Shown piece after piece: positions 1-8,183 of a DNA stretch of 64,000 bases (the first letter of the stretch is position 1; each line of letters starts with the position of its first letter). The stretch covers positions 62,001 through 126,000 of the forward strand of contig JAQBOM010000040.1 in NCBI GenBank assembly GCA_028288025.1, read 5' to 3'. The notes beneath the pieces were generated by a model. It was not told where the DNA came from. It made no database searches and saw only the letters and a program-made list of their open reading frames with translations. Position numbers and translations under genes: made by a program. This DNA comes from Mucilaginibacter sp. (GTDB taxonomy: Bacteria; Bacteroidota; Bacteroidia; Sphingobacteriales; Sphingobacteriaceae).

Positions 1-263
1 ATCACAGTAAATGTACCGATTGACAAAGATGCGCGCTGGTTGTTAATTATTGTTTGATCTTTTTCTTTCTCCGTCTTTAACCTGATATTTTCTTCTTCGC
101 TGTTGACCTGGTTGGTTTTTGCCTGGTATAGGGCCGTCTCTCTAGTCTTTCTTAAACTATCGGGCACTTTGTTTCCGCCGCTGGCAAAACAAACCGGTAT
201 GATGCTTAAAATCAAAATTAGGATCAGCAGGCCCTTTTTAAATAGCTTAATCTTTACAAACAT
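1..263 (-). CDS. Membrane/exported coiled-coil protein, N-terminal part (possible sensor kinase)
   Basis: The frame opens at an ATG (complement of 261-263) and stays open to the window edge, giving 87 residues with the C-terminus missing. It begins with a lysine-rich tip and a hydrophobic stretch ending at a Cys and an Ala-Ser, which looks like a signal peptide or signal anchor. A charged heptad-like segment rich in Glu, Lys, Gln and Asn follows, probably coiled coil. This resembles the region before the last membrane helix in Bacteroidota TPR-type histidine kinases, but no catalytic domain is visible, so that function is inference. The plus-strand frame across the same bases has no recognisable features. 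Confidence 0.5.
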   Translation of the reverse strand, partial: MFVKIKLFKKGLLILILILSIIPVCFASGGNKVPDSLRKTRETALYQAKTNQVNSEEENIRLKTEKEKDQTIINNQRASLSIGTFTV

Positions 264-385
264 ATATGAGTTATACGGCTATATATGAACAGTGTTTCAT
301 ATCTGATGCAAAGTAAACAATTAAATTCGACAGCAGATTTTTGCAATAAAGGCGACCAAACTACTCAGCATTTACACTAATTAGT

Positions 386-416
386 TTTTTACCAGCCTAA
401 AACCCTTTTACCTTTT
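386..416 (+). promoter_or_regulatory. Probable promoter of ku
   Basis: TACCTTTT at 409-416 is one base off the Bacteroidota -7 consensus TAnnTTTG. A T-run at 386-390 sits about 18 bases upstream, in the -33 position. Transcription would start near 421, after the ATG at 419, which favours the internal ATG at 449 for Ku. Confidence 0.4.
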
Positions 417-448
417 AAATGGTTATAGTAAGCAGTAATATTTTATCT

Positions 449-1216
449 ATGAGATCTATCTGGAAAGGCTCACTCGGTTTTGGGCTGGTAAGCATACCTG
501 TAAAACTATATTCGGCAGTACAAACCAGTTCGCTTGATTTTGATATGCTGGATAGCCGCGACCATTCGCGTATACGTTACCAGCGCGTTAATGAGCATAC
601 TCACAAAGAAGTGCCCTATGATAAAATTGTGAAAGGCTACAAGCTGAATGATGAATATGTGATTATGGATGAAAATGATTTTGCCGATGCCGCTCCCGAA
701 AAAAGCAGGATAATTGAGATTGAGAGCTTTGTTGACATAGCTGATGTTAACCCGATGTATTATGAAACATCATATTACACCGAACCCGAAACTAAAAGCA
801 ACAAGGCATATGCGCTTTTGATACAGGCGCTGATAAAATCGAAAAAGGCCGGGCTGGCCAGGTTTGTGTTGCGCAGCACCGAAAGCCTTTGCATTGTACA
901 CCCCGTTGAAAAAGTGCTCGTAATAACCCGTATCCGCTTTGCCCAGGAGATACGCAGCACCGAGGATTTAAAAGTTCCGGACATGGAGGTGAGCAAAAAG
1001 GAGCTGGATATGGGACTCGCGCTTATTAATCAATACGCCGAGCATTTTGATGTTTCGAAATTTAAGGATGAATATAAAGATGAATTGTTAAAGATCATCC
1101 AGGCCAAATCAAAAGGGAAACGCGCCACCGTTAAGAAGCTTAAACCTCAAAAAGCCACCGGCGATGATCTGTACGAACAGCTGATGCAAAGCTTAGTGAC
1201 AAAAAAAGGCGCATGA
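449..1216 (+). CDS. ku: Non-homologous end-joining protein Ku
   Basis: Bacterial Ku forms a homodimeric ring on double-strand DNA ends and recruits ligase LigD. The family's opening is present from the chosen start (MRSIWKGSLGFGLVSIPVKLYSA-like; in many Ku proteins MRAIWKGSISFGLVNIPVKLY). It is followed by the Ku core with the typical 'VPYDKIVKGY' and 'IEIESFVDIADVNPMYYE' segments and a short Lys-rich tail. From this ATG the protein has 255 residues, normal for the family. An ATG 30 bases upstream adds ten residues with no Ku similarity and probably lies upstream of the transcript start. No ligD is adjacent in the visible sequence. Genes for Ku and a YciE-type stress protein are often found together in soil Bacteroidota. 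Confidence 0.93.
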   Translation: MRSIWKGSLGFGLVSIPVKLYSAVQTSSLDFDMLDSRDHSRIRYQRVNEHTHKEVPYDKIVKGYKLNDEYVIMDENDFADAAPEKSRIIEIESFVDIADVNPMYYETSYYTEPETKSNKAYALLIQALIKSKKAGLARFVLRSTESLCIVHPVEKVLVITRIRFAQEIRSTEDLKVPDMEVSKKELDMGLALINQYAEHFDVSKFKDEYKDELLKIIQAKSKGKRATVKKLKPQKATGDDLYEQLMQSLVTKKGA

Positions 1217-1224
1217 AATATTGA

Positions 1225-1338
1225 TTAAAGCAAACTGGGGATGGCATAATGCAGTACCAGGGTCGTTAATAAAATAGACAGCAAAAATAGAAGAGCGCAT
1301 TGGTCGCCCCAATCGAGAAAATAAACGATGATTGCCAT
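1225..1338 (-). CDS. Possible 37-residue membrane peptide
   Basis: A short ATG-to-TAA frame lies in the 253-base gap between ku and the ferritin-like gene. It has a brief polar start with acidic residues (about residues 8-12) and then an uninterrupted hydrophobic stretch of about 22 residues rich in Leu, Ile and Thr, ending IPSLL. That is the layout of a single-span membrane peptide, but I recognise no family and chance cannot be excluded at this length. The gap otherwise shows only AT-rich sequence. Confidence 0.22.
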   Translation of the reverse strand: MAIIVYFLDWGDQCALLFLLSILLTTLVLHYAIPSLL

Positions 1339-1469
1339 TTATTTAAGTTGTTGAGTAACATAGGATTAATCGGAATATTTTTCAAAAATGGAAAAAAATT
1401 AACTAAAACGAAATAAAGTGGTATGGTTAATGTGTTTAACTGCGGTACAAACAATCAAATTATAAAGTT

Positions 1470-2012
1470 ATGGAAACCAAAGTAAAAAAATCAGAGCAAA
1501 CGGCGGATTCGCAGGAGTCCGCTTTGAATGAATTATTCATTGATGAATTAAAGGATATTTTTTGGGCCGAGCAGCACTTAGTTAAAGCGCTTCCAAAAAT
1601 GGCGAAAGCGGCAACGTCTGAAAAGCTGCGCACCGCAATTGAAGCCCACCTGGCCGAGACAGAAAACCACGTTAGCCGGTTGGAAAGTGTTTTTGAATCG
1701 ATTGATGAAAAAGCAACCGCCAAAAAATGCGAAGCAATGGCTGGCTTGATCAAAGAGGGTGACGAAATTGTGGCTGATACAGAAAAGGGTACTTATACCA
1801 GGGATATTGGTATTATATCTGCCGCTCAAAAAATTGAGCATTATGAAATAGCCTCGTACGGTACATTAAGAACCCTGGCAAACGTATTGGGTCATAGGGA
1901 AGCCGCCCAACTTTTAGAGGCAACTTTAAAAGAGGAAAAAAATGCCGACGGCTTACTTACCAAGATCGCGGAAAGTGGTATTAACCAATCTGGTGCTCAA
2001 GAGAAAGAATGA
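1470..2012 (+). CDS. YciE/YciF ferroxidase-family protein (DUF892)
   Basis: This 180-residue protein belongs to the ferritin-like DUF892 family (YciE/YciF), stress-induced four-helix-bundle proteins with a di-iron site. The start of the bundle shows the family signature 'LFIDELKDIFWAEQHL', and later 'ETENHVSRLESVFE', 'AAQKIEHYEIASYGTL' and 'LLEATLKEEKNADGLL' supply the expected E, H and E ligands in each helix. The N-terminal 15 residues are charged and probably disordered. A strong hairpin terminator follows directly, so the gene ends a transcript. The biochemical activity of the family is poorly established, so iron oxidation is a family-based guess. Confidence 0.9.
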   Translation: METKVKKSEQTADSQESALNELFIDELKDIFWAEQHLVKALPKMAKAATSEKLRTAIEAHLAETENHVSRLESVFESIDEKATAKKCEAMAGLIKEGDEIVADTEKGTYTRDIGIISAAQKIEHYEIASYGTLRTLANVLGHREAAQLLEATLKEEKNADGLLTKIAESGINQSGAQEKE

Positions 2013-2024
2013 TTTTGCTGATAC

Positions 2025-2062
2025 AAAAAGGCCCGGCTTAGTTATTAAGCCGGGCCTTTTTA
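2025..2062. terminator. Bidirectional intrinsic terminator
   Basis: Perfect 11-bp GC-rich arms (GGCCCGGCTTA at 2030-2040 and its complement at 2046-2056) flank a 5-base loop, with an A-run before and a T-run after. It can stop transcription from the DUF892 gene on the plus strand and from the small membrane gene on the minus strand. Confidence 0.9.
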
Positions 2063-2088
2063 TTGGTCAGTTTGCAATATTGCAATAG

Positions 2089-2244
2089 TTAAACCGCTGT
2101 TGGCCTGCGCAATAATCCAAGTATTATTGCAATGATTGCGATAACCAGCAATATGTGAATTAATCCGCCTGCCGAAGCAAGAAAAAACCCGAAAGCCCAG
2201 CCTATGATAAGGATGACTGCGATGATATACAATAGTGAGTTCAT
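2089..2244 (-). CDS. Small lmo0937-family membrane protein
   Basis: This 51-residue frame is shorter than usual gene-calling limits but is clearly family-like. It has the order short N-terminus, hydrophobic helix with an internal 'GWAFGFF' turn, a Gly-Gly-Leu-Ile-His motif, a second hydrophobic helix, and an Arg-Arg tail. This pattern ('SLLYIIAVILII...GGLIHILLVIAII') is characteristic of lmo0937-type proteins, very common in Bacteroidota and Firmicutes and usually stress-associated, function unknown. Two membrane spans are predicted. It converges on the DUF892 stress gene and shares its terminator. The longer minus-strand frame over the same bases has no such pattern. Confidence 0.8.
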   Translation of the reverse strand: MNSLLYIIAVILIIGWAFGFFLASAGGLIHILLVIAIIAIILGLLRRPTAV

Positions 2245-2338
2245 GATAATTTGTTTTAGTTAATGATTTATAGGTGTATAACACGCATATAAAACCAATT
2301 GTTTTAATATAAACAATAAATACTTAACTAAAAATTAA

Positions 2339-4138
2339 TTATAGATTCAGCCATTTCTTTCTCACAGCAAGTTGTTGAGCGTGGGCACCAGGCAGCGGAT
2401 CGATTTTATATTTAACCCTCTGATTTCTGAGAAGAGTTACCGGCAAAGTGAGCGGCAGTCCATCGCGGATAACCGAAACGGAAATTTTATCGCCGGGCTT
2501 TCTGCCCTCAAGCATGGTGTTGATGTCTGCTATCGGGTTTCCATCTATTGCAATTAGCTCGTCGTTCACGTTAATGCCATCTATCCAGCCGGCGCCGCCG
2601 CGCAACACGGTTGTGACTATTTTTTTACCATTGTTACTGACAAGTACTATTCCCAGGCTGGGATCATTGGTGGCGGCCAGTTCGTCCGATATTTTATAGC
2701 CGGCATAACCAAGGTATTTGTCATAGTCGATGGCGGCCACGCCGTATATGTATTTATTATAAAAGTCATCCAGGCTTTTCCCCGCAAATTTTTCGAGGCC
2801 CTGTTTAAATTCAGTATCGGTATAACCGCGTTTTTTCTCTTTGTAATAATTGTCATACATATACCTCATCACATCGTTCAGGGATTTCTGCCCTTTGGTG
2901 TCGTTAATAATTTCAAGGTCAAGCAGCATGCCAATCACCGCGCCTTTATCGTAATAGGATATGCCGGTATTTACAGAATTCTCGTTTGGCCTATATGCTT
3001 TTATCCAGGCGTCAAAACTGGCTTCGGCCAACGGCTGAATTTTTTGCCCGGGTTGGTTTTCGATCGTATTGATCTCCCCTGTGATGGCGTTTAAATAATC
3101 TTCGGGCGTACTTAAGTTTGCATGACGCAATACCAGGTTCTGGTAATAGGCGGTAAAGCCTTCGGCTATCCACAAATCGGCAGTATAATTTTCATTATCA
3201 TAGTCAAACGGCCCCAGCGCAATAGGGCGCAGGCGTTTTACATTCCACAGGTGAAAATGCTCATGCGCCACTAACCCCAAAAAGTTGTGATAACCCTGGT
3301 CGTTAGCGTAATTGTCGCGCGAAGCGCCCAATACCGTCGAGCTCAGGTGCTCCAGGCCACCGCCGCCGCGGGCATAGTTGTGCACAATAAAAACATAATG
3401 CTTGTTTGGATTCTCACCGAATATGAACGTTTCCTGCTCCACGATTTTTGCCATATCTGTTTTGAGCTTTTCCTTGTTATAACTGCCGCCGCCGCACATA
3501 GCCACCTCATATTTAACACCGACTGCATCAAATCCAAAAACATCCTGGTTACCCACTTCAATGGGCGAATCAAACAATATATCGTAGTTGGGCGCCTGCC
3601 GGGTAAAGGGATCGTTATTCACCATTTCCAGGCTGGTTGAAACTTTGTCCCACCCTTTGTACGGGATAATATGTATGGTCGAAGGCTCGTGCAGCATTTT
3701 ATCAGGGTACATAAATGTCCCGGGAGAAGAAAGAAATCCATGCGCCGCGTCAATAAAGCTGGTTCGAACGGATATCTCGAAGCAATAAACCCGGTATTTT
3801 ACGGTTACAGCTGCATGCCCGGCGGTTTGTATACGCCAGCAATTTTTGCTGATCTTCGGAGCAGGCAGTGTTTGATTGCCAGATGCTGCGCTGAATGATT
3901 CCACGCTCTTGGCATATTCGCGCACCAGGTATGAGCCGGGCGTCCATACCGGCATTTTGAGATCGAGGGTGGTTTGGCTGAGGCCTGAAATGTGCATTTC
4001 AACGTCGACATAGTGCGCCTGCGCTTCGGGGAACGAAACAGTATAAGAGATTTTTACAGCGCCCGCTGCGTGGCTGGTTTCAGAATGCATAAAAAGAAGT
4101 GTTAAACAAAAAAAGGTAGTTTGCAGAAAAGATTTCAT
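2339..4138 (-). CDS. Secreted M61-family metallopeptidase with PDZ domain
   Basis: The protein has 599 residues and a signal peptide of about 24 residues ending in SHA-A. An M61 N-terminal beta domain ('MPVWTPGSYLVREY') is followed by the catalytic domain with the zinc motif HEHFH near residues 292-296 and the third ligand Glu in 'WIAEGFTAYY' about 30 residues later. A C-terminal PDZ domain covers roughly 480-560 ('LRGGAGWIDGINVNDELIAI'). M61 enzymes are glycyl aminopeptidase-like peptidases, here probably periplasmic. All catalytic elements are present. The gene stands alone, divergent from the receiver gene at 4319. Confidence 0.93.
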   Translation of the reverse strand: MKSFLQTTFFCLTLLFMHSETSHAAGAVKISYTVSFPEAQAHYVDVEMHISGLSQTTLDLKMPVWTPGSYLVREYAKSVESFSAASGNQTLPAPKISKNCWRIQTAGHAAVTVKYRVYCFEISVRTSFIDAAHGFLSSPGTFMYPDKMLHEPSTIHIIPYKGWDKVSTSLEMVNNDPFTRQAPNYDILFDSPIEVGNQDVFGFDAVGVKYEVAMCGGGSYNKEKLKTDMAKIVEQETFIFGENPNKHYVFIVHNYARGGGGLEHLSSTVLGASRDNYANDQGYHNFLGLVAHEHFHLWNVKRLRPIALGPFDYDNENYTADLWIAEGFTAYYQNLVLRHANLSTPEDYLNAITGEINTIENQPGQKIQPLAEASFDAWIKAYRPNENSVNTGISYYDKGAVIGMLLDLEIINDTKGQKSLNDVMRYMYDNYYKEKKRGYTDTEFKQGLEKFAGKSLDDFYNKYIYGVAAIDYDKYLGYAGYKISDELAATNDPSLGIVLVSNNGKKIVTTVLRGGAGWIDGINVNDELIAIDGNPIADINTMLEGRKPGDKISVSVIRDGLPLTLPVTLLRNQRVKYKIDPLPGAHAQQLAVRKKWLNL

Positions 4139-4303
4139 CTGGCAATTTATAAAATAATTTTATTGTGAATTATCCGGTAACAGATTTTTTAAATAATACG
4201 GCGTTGCGCTTGCCAGGGTTGTTTGTACGGGCAGTTGTTAACATTTAATTAAATTGTGTTGAATAAAAAAGGAAACAATTTTTTTTAAATTGTTTTAAAA
4301 AGC

Positions 4304-4311
4304 TATTTTTG
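4304..4311 (+). promoter_or_regulatory. -7 box (TATTTTTG) of the receiver gene
   Basis: This is an exact TAnnTTTG match with a T-run about 17 bases upstream. The ATG at 4319 is only 7 bases downstream, so the leader would be very short or absent. A GAGGG just before the ATG could alternatively be a ribosome-binding site for a longer transcript. Confidence 0.4.
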
Positions 4312-4318
4312 AGGGTAA

Positions 4319-4699
4319 ATGGGGGATTGCTTTAAAACCTGCTTATTGATTGACGACAATTACATCGATAATTTCGTAACGCGTAAGATTTTGGAGGTCA
4401 GCAATTTTGCTGAAACTGTTATTGTCGCACGTTCGGCAACCGAAGCAATCAGTTCCCTGCGCGAAGGAACCGTGAAACCCGATGTCATCTTTTTGGACGT
4501 GCGCATGCCGTTAATGAGCGGTTTTGAATTTTTAGAGGCATACGACAAGATCAATATCGACAAATCGGGTATTAAAATATTCATGCTATCTTCCTCGCTG
4601 GATCCGCTGGACATCAGGCGGTCGATGGATAATAAATATATCACGCAGTTTCTGCATAAACCCCTCACCCAAAAAGCACTCGAAGCCCTTTGTCAATGA
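4319..4699 (+). CDS. Single-domain response regulator (CheY-like receiver)
   Basis: The 126 residues form one receiver domain and nothing else. The acidic pair is in 'LLIDDN' (residues 10-14), the phospho-acceptor Asp is about residue 60 in 'IFLDVRMP', the Ser/Thr switch is in 'MLSSS', and the conserved Lys-Pro is in 'FLHKPL'. All phosphorylation residues are intact. It carries no output domain, so it probably acts by protein-protein contact. Its stop codon overlaps the start of the kinase-like gene (ATGA), so the two are translationally coupled. That pairing hints at a shared role, but no cognate kinase is adjacent. Confidence 0.88.
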   Translation: MGDCFKTCLLIDDNYIDNFVTRKILEVSNFAETVIVARSATEAISSLREGTVKPDVIFLDVRMPLMSGFEFLEAYDKINIDKSGIKIFMLSSSLDPLDIRRSMDNKYITQFLHKPLTQKALEALCQ

Positions 4700-5550
4700 T
4701 CTTAGTGGCTGATAGCGGGTCGTCAAAAACAGACTGGTTGCTTGCCCTTCCGGAAAATAAGACACAGCAATTCAGGACATCCGGGCTCAACCCTTATTTT
4801 TTATCCGAAAGAGAAATCGTTAAAATATTACAGGACCAGGTACCAGATCTGATCGCGCTTGCCGACGATATCAGCGAGATATATTTTTTCGGCGCGGGTG
4901 CATCGAGCCCCGACCGGCACGAAATTGTTTCGAACGCACTGAGCCAGTTGTTTACCAAATCGTATATCAGTGTCGACAGCGACCTGTTGGGGTCGGCATA
5001 CGCAACTTGCGGGCGCCAGAAGGGCCTTTGCTGCGTATTGGGAACCGGCTCAAACATTTCTTTTTTCGATGGAGAAGATATTCATGCCGGTCAGCACGGG
5101 CTGGGATTTGTTTTGGGTGATGAGGGTGGCGGGACCTGGTTCGGCAAGGCTCTGGTAACCGATTTCCTGTACGGCAATATGCCTGCAGAGATAAGCGAAA
5201 AGTTTAACGAGAAATATCACCTGGATAAAGAAGTAGTTATCAGGAGTGTTTATCAAACACCCAATGCCAACACTTACCTGGCGTCGTTCAGCAAATTTTT
5301 AAGCGATATTCGGCCATCGGCCTATGCGCAAAACTTACTGCGGACCGGCTTGCTTGAATTTATCGAAACCAATATTAAATCGTACCCCGAATACCATAGC
5401 TATAAATGCAACTTTGTTGGGTCAATTGCGTACGTGTTCACAGATGAGCTAAAGGTAGTATGCAAGGAAAACGGTATTCACATCGGTAAGGTTATCCAGC
5501 AGCCGATACATGATTTGCTGAAGTTTATATTGAGTAATGACGGCGAGTGA
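4696..5550 (+). CDS. BadF/BadG/BcrA-type ATPase, N-acetylglucosamine-kinase-like
   Basis: The protein has 284 residues from the ATG. It is a sugar-kinase/Hsp70-fold ATPase: phosphate-1 loop 'ADSGSSKTDWLL' at the N-terminus, 'FFGAGASSPDR', phosphate-2 region 'VLGTGSNISFFDG', and 'LGDEGGGTWFGK'. These match the family holding eukaryotic-type GlcNAc kinase and bacterial MurK/AnmK-like recycling kinases, so phosphorylation of GlcNAc or another amino sugar is likely. A TTG six bases upstream is also in frame, but the ATG overlapping the preceding TGA is the better start. Amino-sugar recycling would suit the GH3 enzyme elsewhere in the window. Confidence 0.85.
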   Translation: MILVADSGSSKTDWLLALPENKTQQFRTSGLNPYFLSEREIVKILQDQVPDLIALADDISEIYFFGAGASSPDRHEIVSNALSQLFTKSYISVDSDLLGSAYATCGRQKGLCCVLGTGSNISFFDGEDIHAGQHGLGFVLGDEGGGTWFGKALVTDFLYGNMPAEISEKFNEKYHLDKEVVIRSVYQTPNANTYLASFSKFLSDIRPSAYAQNLLRTGLLEFIETNIKSYPEYHSYKCNFVGSIAYVFTDELKVVCKENGIHIGKVIQQPIHDLLKFILSNDGE

Positions 5551-5618
5551 TTGCCGTTGTGTCATTGACAGAGTGTTTAAATAACCGTCGCCAGGGTAAG
5601 AAAAAAATAACAAACTAT

Positions 5619-5748
5619 GTCATTGCGAGCGATAGCGCGGCAATCTCGTCGCTAATGCACGACGCTAATGCATTACGCTAATGCACGACGGCGAGATTGC
5701 TTCGTTCCCGAAATAAATTCGGGACAGGCTGTTCCTCCTCGCAATGAC
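5619..5748. repeat. Dispersed REP-like palindromic repeat, copy 1
   Basis: The element starts GTCATTGCGAGCGATAGCG and ends GCAATGAC, so its tips are inverted (GTCATTGCGAG / CTCGCAATGAC). Internal arms GCAATCTCGTC and GGCGAGATTGC also pair. The middle holds three 13-base tandem units (5651-5663, 5664-5676, 5677-5689) based on GCTAATGCACGAC. A second copy lies at 7383-7492. It sits between convergent genes. Confidence 0.8.
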
Positions 5749-5758
5749 AAAATTGAAT

Positions 5759-7369
5759 TTATTTCCTGAACATTCTAACCACAATAAATACCATTCCAAA
5801 CACCGCCAGCAAACTTCCAATTTTAGCGATATAATCCCCATGCAGTACATAAAAGGTGGTTTCCGAATTTAGATTGATGTCCTGTTTTATCGCGGTTTTA
5901 ATCCACCACCTGGTTTGCTGCACCACGTCGCCGCGCTGGTTGATGAAGGCTGAAATACCGGTATTTGCCGAGCGGCATACCCACCGGCGTGTTTCGATGG
6001 CGCGCAACTTGGCGTAGTCCAGGTGCTGATCTTTGCCGGGTGTGTCTTCCCACCAGCCGTCGTTGGTAATAATGGCAATGAATTGCGAGCCCTTGCGGAC
6101 AGATTCAGCTATCCACCCGCCCCAGATAGATTCGTAGCAAATGGCAGGGGTAGCGCCAATACCGCTCTGGGAATAAAAAACGCCCGGCTCTTTCTGGCTG
6201 CCATAAGCACCCGTGGCGCCGCCGAGGTGTTCGAAGACCGGTTTTAAAAACGATAATTCACTTTCGAACGGCATTGATTCGGCCCCGGGAACCAGTTTTG
6301 ATTTATGGTAAAATTGGACATTGGCCGAGTTTTCAATATTTACCGCAGCATTATAAGCGTCAAAAAATTGGTGACCCTGCGGATCATACGGCCTTGCCGT
6401 TTCGGTAGCCCTGTTATTGTATATCTTGAACGTCTCGGCCCCGGTTAGCAGGTTGCCGTTTTTGTATTTACTTAAAAAGTGCTGTGCCTGTAAAAAGTAA
6501 GCATTGGTGCGAACTTTCTCCTCGTTTATCGGATCGGGCATGGCGGTTTCGGGCCATAAAAAAAACTCGGTATTGGCCTGCCCCAGCGAATCGGACAAAT
6601 GGGTTAAAATATTGAGCTGAGTCTTTGCCGGCATAGATGATTCTTTCACGTAGGGGTCGATATTGGGCTGCACCACTACTATGTTGGATGGGTTTGACTG
6701 CTCCTTATAGCCGTAATACCGGTATAACGAAAACCCGATCGGCAACAGCAAGATGATAATATACGCCGAAATAAACCTTATCTGTAAATGCCAGTTCTTT
6801 TTGTTCCTGAAATCGTCGTAGATCAAAAACACAATGATATTCAATACCCATATCCAAATCGTTCCGCCGTAAACGCCGGTGTACTCGTACCATTGCACCC
6901 AGGTGTGCGCCACGGCAAAACCGTTACCTAGTGTCATCCACGGGAAGGCGAGTGGCCAGCTTTGGTGCAGGTATTCGTATGCTATCCAAAAACAAACCAG
7001 TCCTGCCAAAGCAATACTGCGGCTGGTGATCAGCCTTAGCCTGAAATACAGCCAGAACGCCGTAGCCATTAAGAGAGGGCCAAGGGAATAGGGTATCAGC
7101 GAAATAGGCATGGCCACCACCTGGCCAACTATTTTTAGGGCGTTGTAAACCCAAAAAATGCATAAGGTGTTCCAGATAAAAAATCCCAGGAAAGTAATAC
7201 GGAATATTTTTTTGCCCTTTGATTTAACATCCGACCGGATGATATTTTCGATAGCCACCAGCATCGGGGCCAACCCAACAAATAATAAAAATGTTGAATA
7301 AGGCGTTGGCGGCCAGGCAGCCCAAAGCAGCAAACCGGAAAGGATGGATAAAAGGATACTTTTTTTCAT
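5759..7369 (-). CDS. lnt: Apolipoprotein N-acyltransferase
   Basis: Lnt transfers an acyl chain from phospholipid to the N-terminal Cys of lipoproteins in the inner membrane. The protein has 536 residues: about six N-terminal membrane helices (to about 215), a nitrilase-type periplasmic domain and a final C-terminal helix. The Glu-Lys-Cys triad is visible: Glu in 'LWPETAMPDP' (about 274), Lys in 'YHKSKLVPGAE' (about 358) and Cys in 'PAICYESIWG' (about 411). I start at MKKSILL. The open frame continues 50 codons upstream, but those codons are a REP-like repeat (7383-7492), not protein. It could mature GldJ and other lipoproteins. Confidence 0.93.
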   Translation of the reverse strand: MKKSILLSILSGLLLWAAWPPTPYSTFLLFVGLAPMLVAIENIIRSDVKSKGKKIFRITFLGFFIWNTLCIFWVYNALKIVGQVVAMPISLIPYSLGPLLMATAFWLYFRLRLITSRSIALAGLVCFWIAYEYLHQSWPLAFPWMTLGNGFAVAHTWVQWYEYTGVYGGTIWIWVLNIIVFLIYDDFRNKKNWHLQIRFISAYIIILLLPIGFSLYRYYGYKEQSNPSNIVVVQPNIDPYVKESSMPAKTQLNILTHLSDSLGQANTEFFLWPETAMPDPINEEKVRTNAYFLQAQHFLSKYKNGNLLTGAETFKIYNNRATETARPYDPQGHQFFDAYNAAVNIENSANVQFYHKSKLVPGAESMPFESELSFLKPVFEHLGGATGAYGSQKEPGVFYSQSGIGATPAICYESIWGGWIAESVRKGSQFIAIITNDGWWEDTPGKDQHLDYAKLRAIETRRWVCRSANTGISAFINQRGDVVQQTRWWIKTAIKQDINLNSETTFYVLHGDYIAKIGSLLAVFGMVFIVVRMFRK

Positions 7370-7382
7370 TAAATAATTTCTT

Positions 7383-7492
7383 GTCATTGCGAGCGATAGC
7401 GTGGCAATCGCGAACTTTGCATGTCCGTTTGCACGATTACGAGTTTGCTTCGTTGCTGGCAACCCGCCCGCCTGCACGCTCCCCGCAATGAC
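7383..7492. repeat. Dispersed REP-like palindromic repeat, copy 2
   Basis: It has the same opening as copy 1 (GTCATTGCGAGCGATAGCG with a T/C difference just after) and the same GCAATGAC end, but a different centre without the 13-base tandem units. It fills the gap between rsmI's stop and lnt's start and is the source of a false N-terminal extension of lnt. Confidence 0.8.
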
Positions 7493-7497
7493 ACTGT

Positions 7498-8172
7498 TTA
7501 ATTTTTCCCCGCTACGCAAATTACAAATTCTCCCTTTGCCGGGTGTGTTTCAAAATATGTTTTTACTTCGGTAACTGTACCGCGAACTGTTTCTTCAAAC
7601 ATCTTTGTAAGCTCCCGCGATACCGATATTTGCCGGTCGGCGCCAAAATAGGTCGCCATTTCGTCAAACGTTTTTAATAAACGGTGCGGCGATTCGTATA
7701 GTATGATGGTGCGCTCTTCGGCAGCCAGTGTTTTATAACGTGTTTGCCTGCCTTTTTTTAACGGCAAAAATCCTTCGAAACAAAACCGGTCGGTGGGAAA
7801 GCCGGAGTTCACCAGAGCAGGCACAAAGGCTGTCGCGCCGGGCAGGCACTCAACCTGTATCTCATTTTTTAGTGCTTCCCTCACCAAATAAAATCCCGGG
7901 TCGGATATGGCGGGCGTACCTGCGTCCGATATGAGCGCGATATTTTTCCCTTCCTTTAAAAACCGCACGATCTCGTTTGCAGACTGATGCTCATTATGCT
8001 GGTGGTGCGAAAACACTTTCTGATGGATATCAAAATGTTTCAGCAGCGGCGCAGACGTGCGGGTGTCTTCGGCCAGTATCAGGTCGGCCTCCTTTAAAAT
8101 ACGTATCGCCCTGAAGGTGATGTCTTCAAGATTGCCAATCGGGGTGGGGACTAAGTAGAGTTTACCGGTCAT
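7498..8172 (-). CDS. rsmI: 16S rRNA (cytidine(1402)-2'-O)-methyltransferase RsmI
   Basis: RsmI methylates the ribose of C1402 in 16S rRNA with SAM. The protein has 224 residues from MTGKLYLVPTPIGN, the canonical opening. Tetrapyrrole-methylase-fold motifs are present: 'GNLEDITFRA', 'AEDTRTS', 'LISDAGTPAISDPG' (SAM-binding glycine loop), 'PGATAFVPALVNSG', 'FEGFLP' and 'ESPHRLLKTF'. The frame continues 24 codons upstream into an inverted-repeat region that shows no family similarity, so the inner ATG is chosen. It is divergent from serS. Confidence 0.94.
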   Translation of the reverse strand: MTGKLYLVPTPIGNLEDITFRAIRILKEADLILAEDTRTSAPLLKHFDIHQKVFSHHQHNEHQSANEIVRFLKEGKNIALISDAGTPAISDPGFYLVREALKNEIQVECLPGATAFVPALVNSGFPTDRFCFEGFLPLKKGRQTRYKTLAAEERTIILYESPHRLLKTFDEMATYFGADRQISVSRELTKMFEETVRGTVTEVKTYFETHPAKGEFVICVAGKN

Positions 8173-8183
8173 TGATAGTAGTA

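Noticed and set aside
103..288. Plus-strand frame of 61 codons at the left end
   Set aside because: It is antisense to the exported coiled-coil gene, which has a clear signal-like start; the plus-strand protein has no features.
2060..2284. Minus-strand frame of 74 codons over the lmo0937-type gene
   Set aside because: Different frame from the recognisable 51-residue membrane protein and of random composition; it also runs into the terminator.
3287..3640. Plus-strand frame of 117 codons inside the M61 peptidase
   Set aside because: Antisense to a peptidase with an intact active site; no family pattern.
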